From contig CBDBIW010000016.1 in the NCBI GenBank assembly GCA_965206015.1, positions 434,001 through 498,000 on the forward strand: 64,000 nucleotides of DNA, read 5' to 3'. This document shows positions 43,665-54,300 of this stretch, in pieces. A model generated the notes under the pieces. It was given only the letters and a program-made list of their open reading frames with translations. It was not told the origin of the DNA and made no database searches. Position 1 is the stretch's first letter. Every line of letters starts with the position of its first letter. This stretch comes from JAJCYL01 sp965206015 (lineage in GTDB: Bacteria > Bacteroidota > Bacteroidia > Cytophagales > Cyclobacteriaceae). The position numbers and the translations under genes are program-made.

Positions 43665-44777
43665 ATGGCGTACATTACTTCCACAGGAACTGCTAATCCC
43701 GGTCATGGAATTCCACAAGGAAAGATTGCGGAATTCATGACTAAAGGGCTAGATCTAGATCAACAGGAAAGTGATCATTTAAAGGTGCTTTACCGTGCCA
43801 CTGGAATTCAGCAGCGATATTCAGTTATACCGGACTACGGTCTTAATGGCCAACCCTATACATTCTATCCTAAAAATGTTGGTCTTGAACCATTTCCTTC
43901 AATCAAGTTAAGAATGGAGCAGTTCAAGTCTTTTGCTTTGGATATAACCCTGACTGCCATTGATAAATGTTGTGAAGATCAGCCATTGGAGGAAATCACC
44001 CATCTGATTACAGTTAGTTGCACTGGTATGTATGCCCCAGGTCTTGATATTGAATTAGTTGAGAAACTGGGATTTAATCCGTCAATAGAGCGGACAGCAA
44101 TTAATTTTATGGGGTGTTATGCCGCTTTTAATGCCCTGAAAATTGCTGAAAAAATTGCTACAACGGACTCTGATGCCAATATATTAATTGTATGTGTTGA
44201 ATTGTGCAGTCTGCATTTTCAAAAGGCTAAGGAAGGAGACACGCTTCTGGCCAACTCACTTTTTGGGGATGGTGCAGCAGCCGTAGTGGTAAAATCAAAA
44301 CCATCGAGTGAATACAATCTTAAGTTAGAAAAATTTTATTGCAACCTGGAGACATCAGGAAAAGAGGAAATGACTTGGGATATTGGAGATTTTGGCTTTG
44401 AAATGAGATTATCAGATTGCGTCCCTGATGTAATTGAACGTAATATCAATCATTTGACAACCAATTTGCTTTCACAATTAAAAATAGATGTGGGCGACAT
44501 AGACTTCTTCGCAGTTCATCCCGGCGGGAAGAAGATTTTGAGAGTGATCGAAGAGTGCCTTAACATACCGAAAGAAAAAAATCAATATGCGCATCATGTG
44601 TTAAAGAACTACGGTAATATGTCATCTCCTACCATAATATTTGTCCTTCAACATATTGTCCAATCACTTACGCACGAAGACATTAACAAAACGATCTTGA
44701 GCTTTGCCTTTGGTCCTGGAATAACTATGGAAAGCATGCTCTTGAGGATTTCTAGTGGCAACTCGATTACGAGTTAA
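43665..44777 (+). CDS. Type III polyketide synthase (chalcone-synthase-like)
   Basis: A 370-residue thiolase-fold enzyme. The catalytic triad is C151 (FMGCYAAFNAL), H285 (FAVHPGGKKIL) and N318 (NYGNMSSPTI); SCTGMYAPGLD is the usual block before it and LFGDGAAAVVV follows. Type III synthases condense acyl-CoA starters with malonyl-CoA, often giving alkylresorcinols, pyrones or phloroglucinols. The neighbouring UbiA enzyme could prenylate the product. No reductase or methyltransferase is adjacent, so the pair appears minimal. Confidence 0.92.
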   Translation: MAYITSTGTANPGHGIPQGKIAEFMTKGLDLDQQESDHLKVLYRATGIQQRYSVIPDYGLNGQPYTFYPKNVGLEPFPSIKLRMEQFKSFALDITLTAIDKCCEDQPLEEITHLITVSCTGMYAPGLDIELVEKLGFNPSIERTAINFMGCYAAFNALKIAEKIATTDSDANILIVCVELCSLHFQKAKEGDTLLANSLFGDGAAAVVVKSKPSSEYNLKLEKFYCNLETSGKEEMTWDIGDFGFEMRLSDCVPDVIERNINHLTTNLLSQLKIDVGDIDFFAVHPGGKKILRVIEECLNIPKEKNQYAHHVLKNYGNMSSPTIIFVLQHIVQSLTHEDINKTILSFAFGPGITMESMLLRISSGNSITS

Positions 44778-45211
44778 AAAAGAAAAGGTTATCTGTCTCA
44801 AATTATAGCTATTTGTATGTCCGAATGTGTACATATTTGCTATACGTTCCTATCCGAATATTTATTAATATATTGATTATCAATAGATTATGAATTTTAG
44901 CATGACCTGTGCAATGAAGTAATTAGGTCATAAACTCAAAATATTAAGGAAATGAAAAATTTATTTAGCCAAACACGAATAGCTGGTGTCTCGCTGGCGA
45001 CGGGACCTGGAATCTTATCAGTTACTACTTAGAGGTCTGGCAACTAATCGTGTAAAATCCACCAGAAAATTAACAATATCATTATCCGGTTTTTTAATGA
45101 CATTGAGTTGGTGGTGTAAAGGAAGCCATTTCCTTTTAAAATCGTGGTTGTAGCTACCAAATCGATTGACATGTTCGTTACGATAAGGAGAAAAAGCATC
45201 GATTAATTCAT
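44778..45211. other. Intergenic region with two coding-like scraps
   Basis: On the plus strand a 26-codon frame at 44954 (MKNLFSQTRIAGVSLATG) resembles the N-terminus of an old-yellow-enzyme reductase cut short. On the minus strand, 45018-45203 reads LIDAFSPYRNEHVNRFGSYN, DFKRKWLPLHHQL and VNFLVDFTRLVARPL before a stop, with no start codon. It looks like the end of a lost gene directly after the sulfatase stop codon; I do not recognise it. Confidence 0.35.
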
Positions 45212-46624
45212 TTAATTATTAAAATTTGGATTGAGTTCTTTAGGGATAGGAGCATTCAAATCTTCTCTCCATTTTTGGAGCATCCCCAAAAGTTCATTAG
45301 TTTTTTCCGGGTATTTATCGTTCTCATTTAGTCTTTCTCCAGAATCATCGCTTAGGTTATACAGTTCTATGCCGCCGTCTTCGAAATATTGGTGTAATTT
45401 CCAATCACCATATCGTATTGTTGAACCAGGTCTGGTGCGAAACAAAGGATCACGACCATCATCCTTTTCAGGATCATAGGCTTGAAGATATATCGGGAAA
45501 TGCCAAAAAAAGGGCCTTACTTCCATCTGACGGCCAGCTAATATTGGTGCAATGTCCAATCCGTCAAGAGGTCTATTGGCCTCCAGATTAAGGAAGTTCA
45601 AAAAGGTCGGATAAAAATCAAGGCTGACTATCGGTTGGTTAGTGGTGGTTCCTGCCTTTGTGAGGCCTGGCCAACGTACGATAGTTGGCACACGAGTACC
45701 ACCCTCATAATATGAGCCTTTGCCTGCTCTCAGTGGTTCTTGCGTAGATATTGACCTGATACCACCGTTGTCAGAAGTAAAAATCACAATCGTTTTGTTC
45801 CATAATTCCAATCGGGTAAGCACTTCTTGAAGACGCCCTATGTTGGTGTCCAAAGTTTCAACCATTGCGGCATAAACCGGATTTATCATCTTCTCATTTC
45901 CTTTTTTATCTGAGTATTTTTTAACCAGGTTATCTGATGCCATTAATGGTGTGTGAACGGCATAGTATGGCAGGTAAAGAAAGAATGACTTCTTATGGTT
46001 GGCATTCAAAAAATCGATCGCCTCTGTGGTAAGCCTGTCAGTTAGATTCTCTCCGATCGGTCCATCCTCCAAATTGGCCACGTTATAAGGACTGTAATAC
46101 CCATCCTTTCCCGGGCTGCCGTTGCTATATCCACCAATATTTACATCAAAACCCTGTAACGTTGGATCATCCCCTAAATGCCATTTACCAATTATCGCTG
46201 TGGTGTATCCTGACTGCCTGAATAAAGCTGGCAATGTCACAGTGGAATCATTCGGAAGATGGTTAGTATTTTTAACTGGTATGATCTTTCGGTGTTCAGA
46301 CTTTCCTCTTGCCGAAGGACTGACAGTATAAATCCCATGGCGAGGAGTATTCTGTCCCGTCATCAAGCACGCTCTACTCGGTGCACAATTGGCCGCTGCG
46401 GCATAACTGTGCGTAAATGTCAGGCCCTGACTGGCCAATTGGTCGATGTTTGGCGTTTCAAAAAAAGTACCTCCCATGAATCCAACATCTTTCCAGCCAA
46501 GATCGTCTATATTAATATAGATAACATTGGGTGCCTTATCTGGAATGGAATCAGTCAATCCTCCAAAGCCTTTAGATGGAAAAGCGGTGACTGCGAGCAA
46601 ACTCAGTATGATTAACTTTTCCAT
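45212..46624 (-). CDS. Secreted sulfatase (family S1)
   Basis: Formylglycine-dependent sulfatase, 470 residues from the ATG at 46624, which directly opens the signal peptide (LIILSLLAVTAFPSKG). Metal-binding D40-D41 (YINIDDLGW), then C80-A-P-S-R84 (formylglycine site) and FTSDNGGIR. It lacks a lipobox, so it is soluble in the periplasm or outside. An upstream in-frame start would overlap the previous sulfatase gene. It is the last gene of the leftward SusCD-sulfatase locus. Confidence 0.92.
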   Translation of the reverse strand: MEKLIILSLLAVTAFPSKGFGGLTDSIPDKAPNVIYINIDDLGWKDVGFMGGTFFETPNIDQLASQGLTFTHSYAAAANCAPSRACLMTGQNTPRHGIYTVSPSARGKSEHRKIIPVKNTNHLPNDSTVTLPALFRQSGYTTAIIGKWHLGDDPTLQGFDVNIGGYSNGSPGKDGYYSPYNVANLEDGPIGENLTDRLTTEAIDFLNANHKKSFFLYLPYYAVHTPLMASDNLVKKYSDKKGNEKMINPVYAAMVETLDTNIGRLQEVLTRLELWNKTIVIFTSDNGGIRSISTQEPLRAGKGSYYEGGTRVPTIVRWPGLTKAGTTTNQPIVSLDFYPTFLNFLNLEANRPLDGLDIAPILAGRQMEVRPFFWHFPIYLQAYDPEKDDGRDPLFRTRPGSTIRYGDWKLHQYFEDGGIELYNLSDDSGERLNENDKYPEKTNELLGMLQKWREDLNAPIPKELNPNFNN

Positions 46625-46667
46625 ATTCAACAACTTGCCCGTTTTTGGTGTTTTATCGATTATGTTC

Positions 46668-48155
46668 TTACTTATTAGCCGGTAATATGGCTGCATATTT
46701 TGATCTTATTTCGTCATATTCCGGATTAATACATTTTTCTCCCCATCGTTGTAGTGCAGTCAACAAACCAATATCAGATTCAGGTTCTTGGCCCTTATCA
46801 CCTGATTCTGCTATCCATTCGGCTAAAAAGGTTCTATGCTTTTCCAACTCCGATTTGAATGCAGAATCGTCTGCCAGGTTATTCAGTTCATGAGGATCAT
46901 TGCGTAAGTCATACAATTCTTCGGCCGGTTTTTTATCTCCAAAAAAGACGAGCTGGTCATCATTCATTTCTCCATTGGTCATCATTTCGCGAAATCGCTT
47001 CGAAACCGGCCACGAATCTTTGTAACTCGGCTGCATATAGGGGCGGTCAGTTAGATAGTTTCTCAAGTATTTGAAGGAAGGAGATACCACAGCCCTTATC
47101 TTTTCAATTGTAAAATCACAACGATCACGTGCGGCAATGACAAATTCACGCCCTTTCCAACTATCACTTAGAATATTCTCACCCTCCATGCTTTCCGGTA
47201 CCTCTATATTAGCCACAGCCAGACTGGTTGCTGATATATCAATTCCACTCAATAAATCACTATTTGTTTGTCCTGCTTCGATTCCCGGTCCGGAAAGAAC
47301 AAACGGCATATGAATACCACCCTCATAGAGGAACTGTTTGTGCCGATGGAGTTTCATACCATGATCGCTAAACATAAAGATGATGGTATTGTCATATTGG
47401 CCGATTTCTTTGAGCTTAGCAATGATCTGTCCCACCTGCTCGTCAGTTTTAAGCAAACAATCATAATGATGTGCAATTTCTTCTCGGACTTCAGGTATAT
47501 CCGGATAGTACGGTGGTACAGGTACGACTGATCTGTCAACCTTTTTAGGAGCGGCTTCCCCCAGCTTTCCACCTCCTAATTGAATCTGCCCAAAAAATGG
47601 TTTGCCATCAATATTTCCATTCAAACAATCACCCGCTAAAAAAGATTTTGGACCCCAGCCCCCCTTTCCTCTAACGAAATCATAGAATTCGTTTTCTTTC
47701 CACTCAAAATTGTAATCGTCTTTTCCTCCTTCATTAAAGGTCCAATAGCCCGCTTGACGAAATCGAACAGGCAGTGGAACAACTTCGGACGGTAAATAAT
47801 TCGTATCATATTCATCAAATTTCTGACCTCGAAATTCCGACCTTGCGCTGCGATGATTATGGGTGCCAATGCTGGTTTGCATCATGCCTGTGATAATGGC
47901 TGAGCGGGTGGCTGAACAAACACCTGCCGGTGTATAAAATCTATCATAACGAATGCCCTCGGCAGTAATTGTATCAATATTCGGTGTCTCTATTATTTGG
48001 TCACCATACACTCCGAACCAACCACTCACGTCTTCAAGGTAGATCCAAAGTACATTAGGACGCATTACACCATCCACATTGCCAGTTACGGACTCTTTGG
48101 GAACGCATCCGCTGGTTATAATAAGCAGTAATAGCAAATTGATTGATTTATACAA
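46668..48155 (-). CDS. Lipoprotein sulfatase with a CxAxR active-site motif
   Basis: A 495-residue sulfatase of the heparan-sulfamidase-like branch: WIYLEDVSGWFGVYGD at the N-terminus and FMFSDHGMKLHRHKQFLYEG near residues 275-294 are typical. The formylglycine signature is C80-S-A-T-R84, with Ala in place of Pro. CxAxR has been reported in a sulfatase matured by the anaerobic radical-SAM enzyme (anSME), so the motif may be functional. Lipobox TSGC (Cys17). The start appears to be a TTG at 48155. Possible N- or O-sulfate removal from a glycosaminoglycan-like polymer. Confidence 0.88.
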   Translation of the reverse strand: MYKSINLLLLLIITSGCVPKESVTGNVDGVMRPNVLWIYLEDVSGWFGVYGDQIIETPNIDTITAEGIRYDRFYTPAGVCSATRSAIITGMMQTSIGTHNHRSARSEFRGQKFDEYDTNYLPSEVVPLPVRFRQAGYWTFNEGGKDDYNFEWKENEFYDFVRGKGGWGPKSFLAGDCLNGNIDGKPFFGQIQLGGGKLGEAAPKKVDRSVVPVPPYYPDIPEVREEIAHHYDCLLKTDEQVGQIIAKLKEIGQYDNTIIFMFSDHGMKLHRHKQFLYEGGIHMPFVLSGPGIEAGQTNSDLLSGIDISATSLAVANIEVPESMEGENILSDSWKGREFVIAARDRCDFTIEKIRAVVSPSFKYLRNYLTDRPYMQPSYKDSWPVSKRFREMMTNGEMNDDQLVFFGDKKPAEELYDLRNDPHELNNLADDSAFKSELEKHRTFLAEWIAESGDKGQEPESDIGLLTALQRWGEKCINPEYDEIRSKYAAILPANK

Positions 48156-48201
48156 TATTATTTATGATTTTGGTCAAAAAAGTTTAACACTATTGTTCTA
48201 A

Positions 48202-49686
48202 TCATTCGTTTCCATCATCCAAATAAGTAGGTAATGAAAATCTAAATACATCGGATGAAAATCTGGCCTCCTGCATCAATTGTTGCAAATTTTGAACAAT
48301 CAACGGGTACTCCTCGGCTAGATTTATTTCTTCACCAGGATCTTCTGTTAGGTTATAAAGTTCCAAGGGGCTATCAGGCTTTTCCAGAACATCGTATCTA
48401 ATACCTTTGAAACTGCCCTTCCTGACTGCCTGTCTTCCTCCTTTCTCATGAAATTCCCAATACAAGTAATCATGCATTTGCTGCTCCCCTCTCCCCAGTA
48501 GGGTAGGAAGAAGAGACAAACCATCTGTATAAACCGGCATCTCCTGCCCTAACAAGTCGGACATTGTTGGTAACCAGTCCCAAAACGCTGATGAATAATC
48601 AGTCACACCTGGCTTAATGTTTTTTGGCCAGTAAGTTATTAGAGGCACTCTGATTCCGCCTTCGTACAAATCTCTTTTGTATCCTTTGTATGGTCCGTTG
48701 CTATCAAAAAAATCGGGATCTGCTCCAGCTTCCAAATGAGGTCCGTTATCACTGGTAATTATAATAAGGGTGTTATCGGATAGTCCCAAATCATCAATTT
48801 TCTCAGCTATTTCACCGATTTGGTCATCCAGAAGCGTCATCATAGCAGCAAATGCAGCTTTAGGCTCTGTTTGGCTTTGATAGGGTCCTTTTCTGAAGTC
48901 CGGACCATCGTCAATCCCTTCGAATGGTGTTTCAGATCCGAACTTATTTCTGAATAATGACATATATTCCTCTGGTGCCGCTAACTCAGCATGTGGTATA
49001 ATGGTAGGCAAGTAAAGGAAGAAAGGTTCTTCTTTATTTTGGTCTATAAATTCCAACACTTTAGAGTGAATAACGCTAGGCGCAAACTCTCCTTTTTTTG
49101 TTCCGGAATTTGCTGTCAGGCTATCAATCTGGTCATTATCCCACAGATAGTGAGGGTAGTAATGATGACTCATCCGTTGGCAATTGAATCCATAAAAAGT
49201 GTCAACACCTTGGTTTAACGGGTCTCCCTCAGATCCTGGAAAACCTAACCCCCACTTACCAAAAATGCCAGTATTATATCCTGCATTTTCAAATAACCTC
49301 ACCATGCTGAATATTGAGTCCGGTAAGGGATGTTGACCTTCAGGTTGAATCTCTTTGTTACCACGGATAGGTGTATGACCGGTATGTAAACCCGTTAACA
49401 AAACCGATCTTGAAGGTGCACAAACAGTGCTTCCCGAATAGTGAGAAGTGAATCTCAAACCATTTTTGGCCAAACGATCAATGTTTGGGGTTTCAAAGCG
49501 GGTCTGACCGTAGCAGCTAAAGTCACCGTAACCAGCATCATCCGCCAATATAAATATGACATTAGGCTTTTGTTCTGACATAGACTCTGCTTTGGTTTTG
49601 GCTTGGTCACAACTCGTGCTCAGTAATAATAGGAAGCATAATTCCAAATAGGTTATAAGTAATAACTTATTAAGTTTCTTTTGCAT
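48202..49686 (-). CDS. Lipoprotein sulfatase (arylsulfatase A-like)
   Basis: A 494-residue sulfatase with lipobox STSC (Cys26), metal-binding D49-D50 (FILADDAGYGD), formylglycine site C89-A-P-S-R93 and downstream GKWGLGFPG and ITSDNGPH blocks. It is the first of three consecutive sulfatase genes behind susD. Three distinct sulfatases in one locus imply a substrate with several sulfate positions. No glycoside hydrolase or lyase is found in the locus. Confidence 0.94.
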   Translation of the reverse strand: MQKKLNKLLLITYLELCFLLLLSTSCDQAKTKAESMSEQKPNVIFILADDAGYGDFSCYGQTRFETPNIDRLAKNGLRFTSHYSGSTVCAPSRSVLLTGLHTGHTPIRGNKEIQPEGQHPLPDSIFSMVRLFENAGYNTGIFGKWGLGFPGSEGDPLNQGVDTFYGFNCQRMSHHYYPHYLWDNDQIDSLTANSGTKKGEFAPSVIHSKVLEFIDQNKEEPFFLYLPTIIPHAELAAPEEYMSLFRNKFGSETPFEGIDDGPDFRKGPYQSQTEPKAAFAAMMTLLDDQIGEIAEKIDDLGLSDNTLIIITSDNGPHLEAGADPDFFDSNGPYKGYKRDLYEGGIRVPLITYWPKNIKPGVTDYSSAFWDWLPTMSDLLGQEMPVYTDGLSLLPTLLGRGEQQMHDYLYWEFHEKGGRQAVRKGSFKGIRYDVLEKPDSPLELYNLTEDPGEEINLAEEYPLIVQNLQQLMQEARFSSDVFRFSLPTYLDDGNE

Positions 49687-49783
49687 AAATCCCCTTTTTC
49701 AAAATTCAAATATAATAGTTATCCGTCTTTCTACATCTTGAAAAGACAATTCCAATTAGATGGTATTTCAATATCTATACCCG

Positions 49784-51307
49784 CTATCTGTACCCGTTGT
49801 TTGACGGGTCGCTTGCTAGCAATGCCGGGTTTAAAACGAATTCTTCAGGGGGAATAGGTAAAAGTACATGATAAGGCTGAATATTACTCGCTGGATTCCA
49901 GACCCTGTATTCAGTACTTTTAACAACATCTTCCAAAATGCCCCATCGAATAAGGTCCATTCGTCGGTGGCCTTCACCTCCAAGTTCCCATCTGCGTTCG
50001 TCGTAAATAGCCTGTCTTAGCTCAGTCTGACTCAAACCAGAATATGGCTGATCTGGTTCATAGGCACGTTCTCTCACCATATTGATATACTGATAGGCAT
50101 TAGTTGGCCCATTGAGCTCATTTTCAGCTTCTGCTGCCATTAATAACACATCTGCCAACCTGAAAATAATTTTATTGTCTCCATGATTTCCTCGTGGGGA
50201 ATTAACCTGGTCGAGATTCCAAAGCTTTGGCATGTATGGGAATTTCAGCTCAAAGCCAAGGTAACTGGTAACAATATTTGAAGGCCTCCTCAGGTCGTCA
50301 AGTGGAAATTCATTGACAAAATCTGGTAGCGGAACTGCTAATCCAAATCCTGTAAAGCCCTCACCCCGTTCAGCCAGTGCTGCTGACAATGCATCTTTTT
50401 GGTCGGCATCTGCAGGCTCATCCCTGATACGTGGTGTAAACTGGTCAGGGAAGTTGTCACTATTAATGTCCTTAACCAGATCCAGTTCCCAGATATTTTC
50501 AATATTATACTCGTTATTCGGATCAAAAACATCTGCATAGGTGTCTAGAAGTGAATGAGGAGAGTCATTAATAATCTCAACAGCTTTGTCTCTGGCTGCT
50601 TGCCAGTTTTGCTCAATAAGGTGGATTTTTACAATAACAATAGCAGCCACCCATTTACTTGCCCTACCCAATTCTGCATTTGGATAGTCAGAAGAAAGTT
50701 TGTCCTGAGATTCCTGTAGGTCAACCAAAATACTGCTCCTTATCATATTCATATCTTCACGACCAAGCGTCTTTATTTCATCAACACCAACAGGGTCTGT
50801 GAAGAATGGAACATTGCCCCACAGATTGGTGAGGTGGTAGTACGCGTAGGCTCTCAAAAATAAAGTTTCACCTCTGAGCTGATCACTTTCAGATGGGCTT
50901 ATGGTAGTATTCTCGCTGAGATTCGCTAAAATCAAATTTGCATTCTGAATAATTCTGTACAAATTTTGCCAGGTCAATGGTGCTCCACCATTTTGAGAAA
51001 TAGCACTAATGTTGGATTCACTCAATGAATAACTCTGAACAGGCTCAACCTGTCCAAAAAGCCTGCTCGGCCCAATAACATCGGCACCGTTTTCATAAAA
51101 ACGTTGCAATCCTATATTTGCATGAAGTGATCTTTCTAAAAAGATATCATACAGGCCGGTTACGGCTGTCTTAACTTCACCGGCGGTTGTAAAGAAGTTA
51201 TCAGGCGATACAAAATCCCGTGGTTCTTCTTCAAGATAACTTTCGCAGCTCACAAAAACTGGGATTGCTAAAATTATTATCGATAATCTGCTTTTTAAGC
51301 TTTTCAT
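49784..51307 (-). CDS. SusD-like glycan-binding lipoprotein
   Basis: A 507-residue RagB/SusD family protein that forms the lid of the SusC transporter on the outer membrane. Lipobox FVSC (Cys21) followed by ESYLEEEP; SusD_like N-domain (helical TPR region, about 60-220, with AYYHLTNLWGNVPFFTDP) and C-terminal RagB motif (VRERAYEPDQPYS, then IYDERRWELGGEGHRRMDLIRWG). 41 bases downstream of susC. The bound glycan is unknown; the adjacent sulfatases point to a sulfated one. Confidence 0.96.
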   Translation of the reverse strand: MKSLKSRLSIIILAIPVFVSCESYLEEEPRDFVSPDNFFTTAGEVKTAVTGLYDIFLERSLHANIGLQRFYENGADVIGPSRLFGQVEPVQSYSLSESNISAISQNGGAPLTWQNLYRIIQNANLILANLSENTTISPSESDQLRGETLFLRAYAYYHLTNLWGNVPFFTDPVGVDEIKTLGREDMNMIRSSILVDLQESQDKLSSDYPNAELGRASKWVAAIVIVKIHLIEQNWQAARDKAVEIINDSPHSLLDTYADVFDPNNEYNIENIWELDLVKDINSDNFPDQFTPRIRDEPADADQKDALSAALAERGEGFTGFGLAVPLPDFVNEFPLDDLRRPSNIVTSYLGFELKFPYMPKLWNLDQVNSPRGNHGDNKIIFRLADVLLMAAEAENELNGPTNAYQYINMVRERAYEPDQPYSGLSQTELRQAIYDERRWELGGEGHRRMDLIRWGILEDVVKSTEYRVWNPASNIQPYHVLLPIPPEEFVLNPALLASDPSNNGYR

Positions 51308-51348
51308 GATGATCTATTGTAAATTTCTTAGATTCAAATGTCTATTGA

Positions 51349-54300
51349 TTAAAAGCCAGCCTTTGCTCCAAAGGATACCGTTCTTGCGCTGGGATACTCT
51401 CCTTGCGTAAAACCACCTCTTAGGTTATCACGTCCAAACTGTCCGGTCTCCGGATCTTTTAGCCTAAAACCGGAAATTACGAAAAGGTTTGTCGCTGTGA
51501 AGTAGAGGCTTAAACTATTGATACCATTCAGGCTCAATTTCTGAGTAGGTACGTTATAAGCCAATTTTAAACTTTTTAATCTTATATGTGAACCATCTTC
51601 AATCATTACAGAATTGTTCCAAACCTCAGACAATGCTGCTACCGCACCCGCCGCAGGAATATCCGAATCTGAATTTTGAGGTGTCCAACGATCTAAAGTT
51701 TCCTTGTACTTATTAGTCTCTGAGCGACCGAAGTAAGCAGTTTGAGTCAGGCTATTGTATACCTCATTTCCCTGGGTTCCCTGGAAGAAAAAGTCAAGAC
51801 TCCAATTCTTATATGATATTGAGTTACCAATACCGTAGTAGAAATCCGGTTGTGGGCTGCCAAGAACAATGAAATCATCCTCATTGACTTCTCCATCGCC
51901 ATTAATATCCTCAAAGCGAGGGCCTCCAATGTCATGGTCACCGCCAATGCCTGCAGCATCTATCTCTTCTTGAGATTTCCAGGTGCCCAAATAAGGAACT
52001 CCAACAAATACAGGAGCACTTTCTCCGATTATCAGACGACCACCAACACCGCTTTGATTCAGGGTTTGGATATTAATGAAATCCACTCCGGCAAGATCTA
52101 ATACTTTATTTCGGTTAGCCGAAAGAGTTAAAGTACTTGACCAGGTAAAATCCCCTTTTGAGACGTTCACACTATTAACTAGAAATTCTATTCCGGAATT
52201 TTTTATCTCACCAAGATTCTGTAATCTGCTATTAAATCCCGACTGACGAGGAAGCTGTACATCAAGTAACAGATCAGCAGTTTTCTTATAGTAGTAGTCA
52301 ATTTCCATATTTAATCTACCTTCGAGGAAACCTGCTTCAAGTCCCACATCGAATTGTCTGGTAGTCTCCCACTTTAATTCGTCATTTGACGGTCTGCCTA
52401 AAACCACTCCTGCCTGTTCTGTCCCATTAAAAGTCGTATTGGAATTGTCGAGCAGGGCAAAAGTTCTGAACGACGGGATAGCCTGACTTCCGGAAAGACC
52501 GTAACTTAATCTTAACTTGAGATCATCAAAGACGTTCATATCTCTGATAAAATTCTCTTCAGATAACCTCCACCCAAAAGCTGCAGATGGAAAAAAAGCA
52601 TATCTATTGCCGTCAGCAAACCTGGAAGATCCATCTAGCCTTCCAACAACCGTAAACAGGTACTTATTATTTAGCGTATAATTAACCCGACCTAACCAGG
52701 ATACTAGCTGGAAACTATCAAATCCCGATCCGACCACATTCCTGGTGGGGTCTGAACCAAACCCAAGATTGTTGAAACTTGTTACATCATTGGAAAAACC
52801 AAATGCCTGAGTTGATGTTGAATCTTCTGTAAATTTCTGTATAGTAAACCCGCCAAGGGCGGTCAAAGTACCCGCATCACCAAAGTCATTGGTGTAGGTT
52901 ACCGTATTTTCATTAATATATCCCAGGCTTGTAATTGTACGAACTCTGGCATCTCCACCATCATTAATTACAAAATTTTCGGGAAGTGAACCAGGATTAA
53001 ACTGGTTCCTCTTAAAAGAGTTTATTTCAGGGCTGAAAGTTGTGCGGAATATAAACTTATCAGAAGGAGATACTTCCAAATATATGTTTCCAAGAATATT
53101 CGTGGTTGTACTCTCGTCTACTTTGAGCTGAACATCAGCTTCATGGTTTCGGGCAATAGATGCAGATACTGGATTTTCTGTCGTAAAAAGTCCATTAGCA
53201 TCAAGTATTCCGCGAGAAGGAACCCCATTATCAAAGAGATTGGCTATGTCCACTTTGTTATTTTCCCTCTCTGTGTTTGCAATATTGATTCGAAAACCTG
53301 CTTTTACCGTTTTCGAAATTTGATTATCCAGGTTCGCCCGGAAAGCGTAGCGCTCAATACCCGAATTTCTAATTATTCCGTCCTGATTAAAATAATTACC
53401 CGAAAAATAGTAATTGATATCCCTGTCCTTCGATCTTCCGCCTACAGAAATATCAACATTACTCATTGATGCATTGTCGGTGATCTGATCTAACCAATCA
53501 ACATCAGGTACACTATTCAAATTTGCAAATGGTACTGCCGCCTGCCGGAATGTAGCGTCATCATTAGCATATTCGGCATGTTCACGACCATTCAAAAAAT
53601 CAACGTCAGTTACGAGAGACTGAACACCTCTATAAGCATTAAAGGTGACTTGTGGTCCTTGCTGGTTTGAACCTGTCCCATTCTTTGTGGTTATCAACAC
53701 TACTCCATTTGCTCCCCTGGTACCATAAATGGACACAGCTACCGCATCCTTTAGAATGTCAACCGATTCGATATCATTGGTATTGATGTTGTTCAGGTCG
53801 AAATTGGTACCAACAATGATTCCGTCAATTACCCAAAGAGGCTCATTATCTCCCTGGATGGAATTACCTCCACGAATCCGAATTGATGGTGCTGCCCCTG
53901 GCTCCCCACTACTTTGAGTCACCTGTACACCTGAAGCCCGCCCCTGTAGGATCTGGTCAACCCTGCTGGTCGGAATACTTTCCAACTCTTCTCCCTTTAC
54001 CTGACTAACCGAACCAGTTAAATCTCGTTTTTGAACAGTTCCGTAGCCGACCACAACCAGTTCTGCCAGCTGTGAAATATCTTCCACCATAGATGCATCC
54101 ACAATACTTCTTCCATTAACTGATATCTCTTGAGTTCCAAATCCAACATAACTGAACACAAGAACTGCATCTTCATTTACTGAAATATTATATTCACCAT
54201 TAGCGTCTGTTATGGTACCATTGGAGGTGCCTTTCTCAAGTACTGTAACTCCCGGTAGTCCAACATTTTCGCTATTATTAACCTGACCCTTCACATCAAT

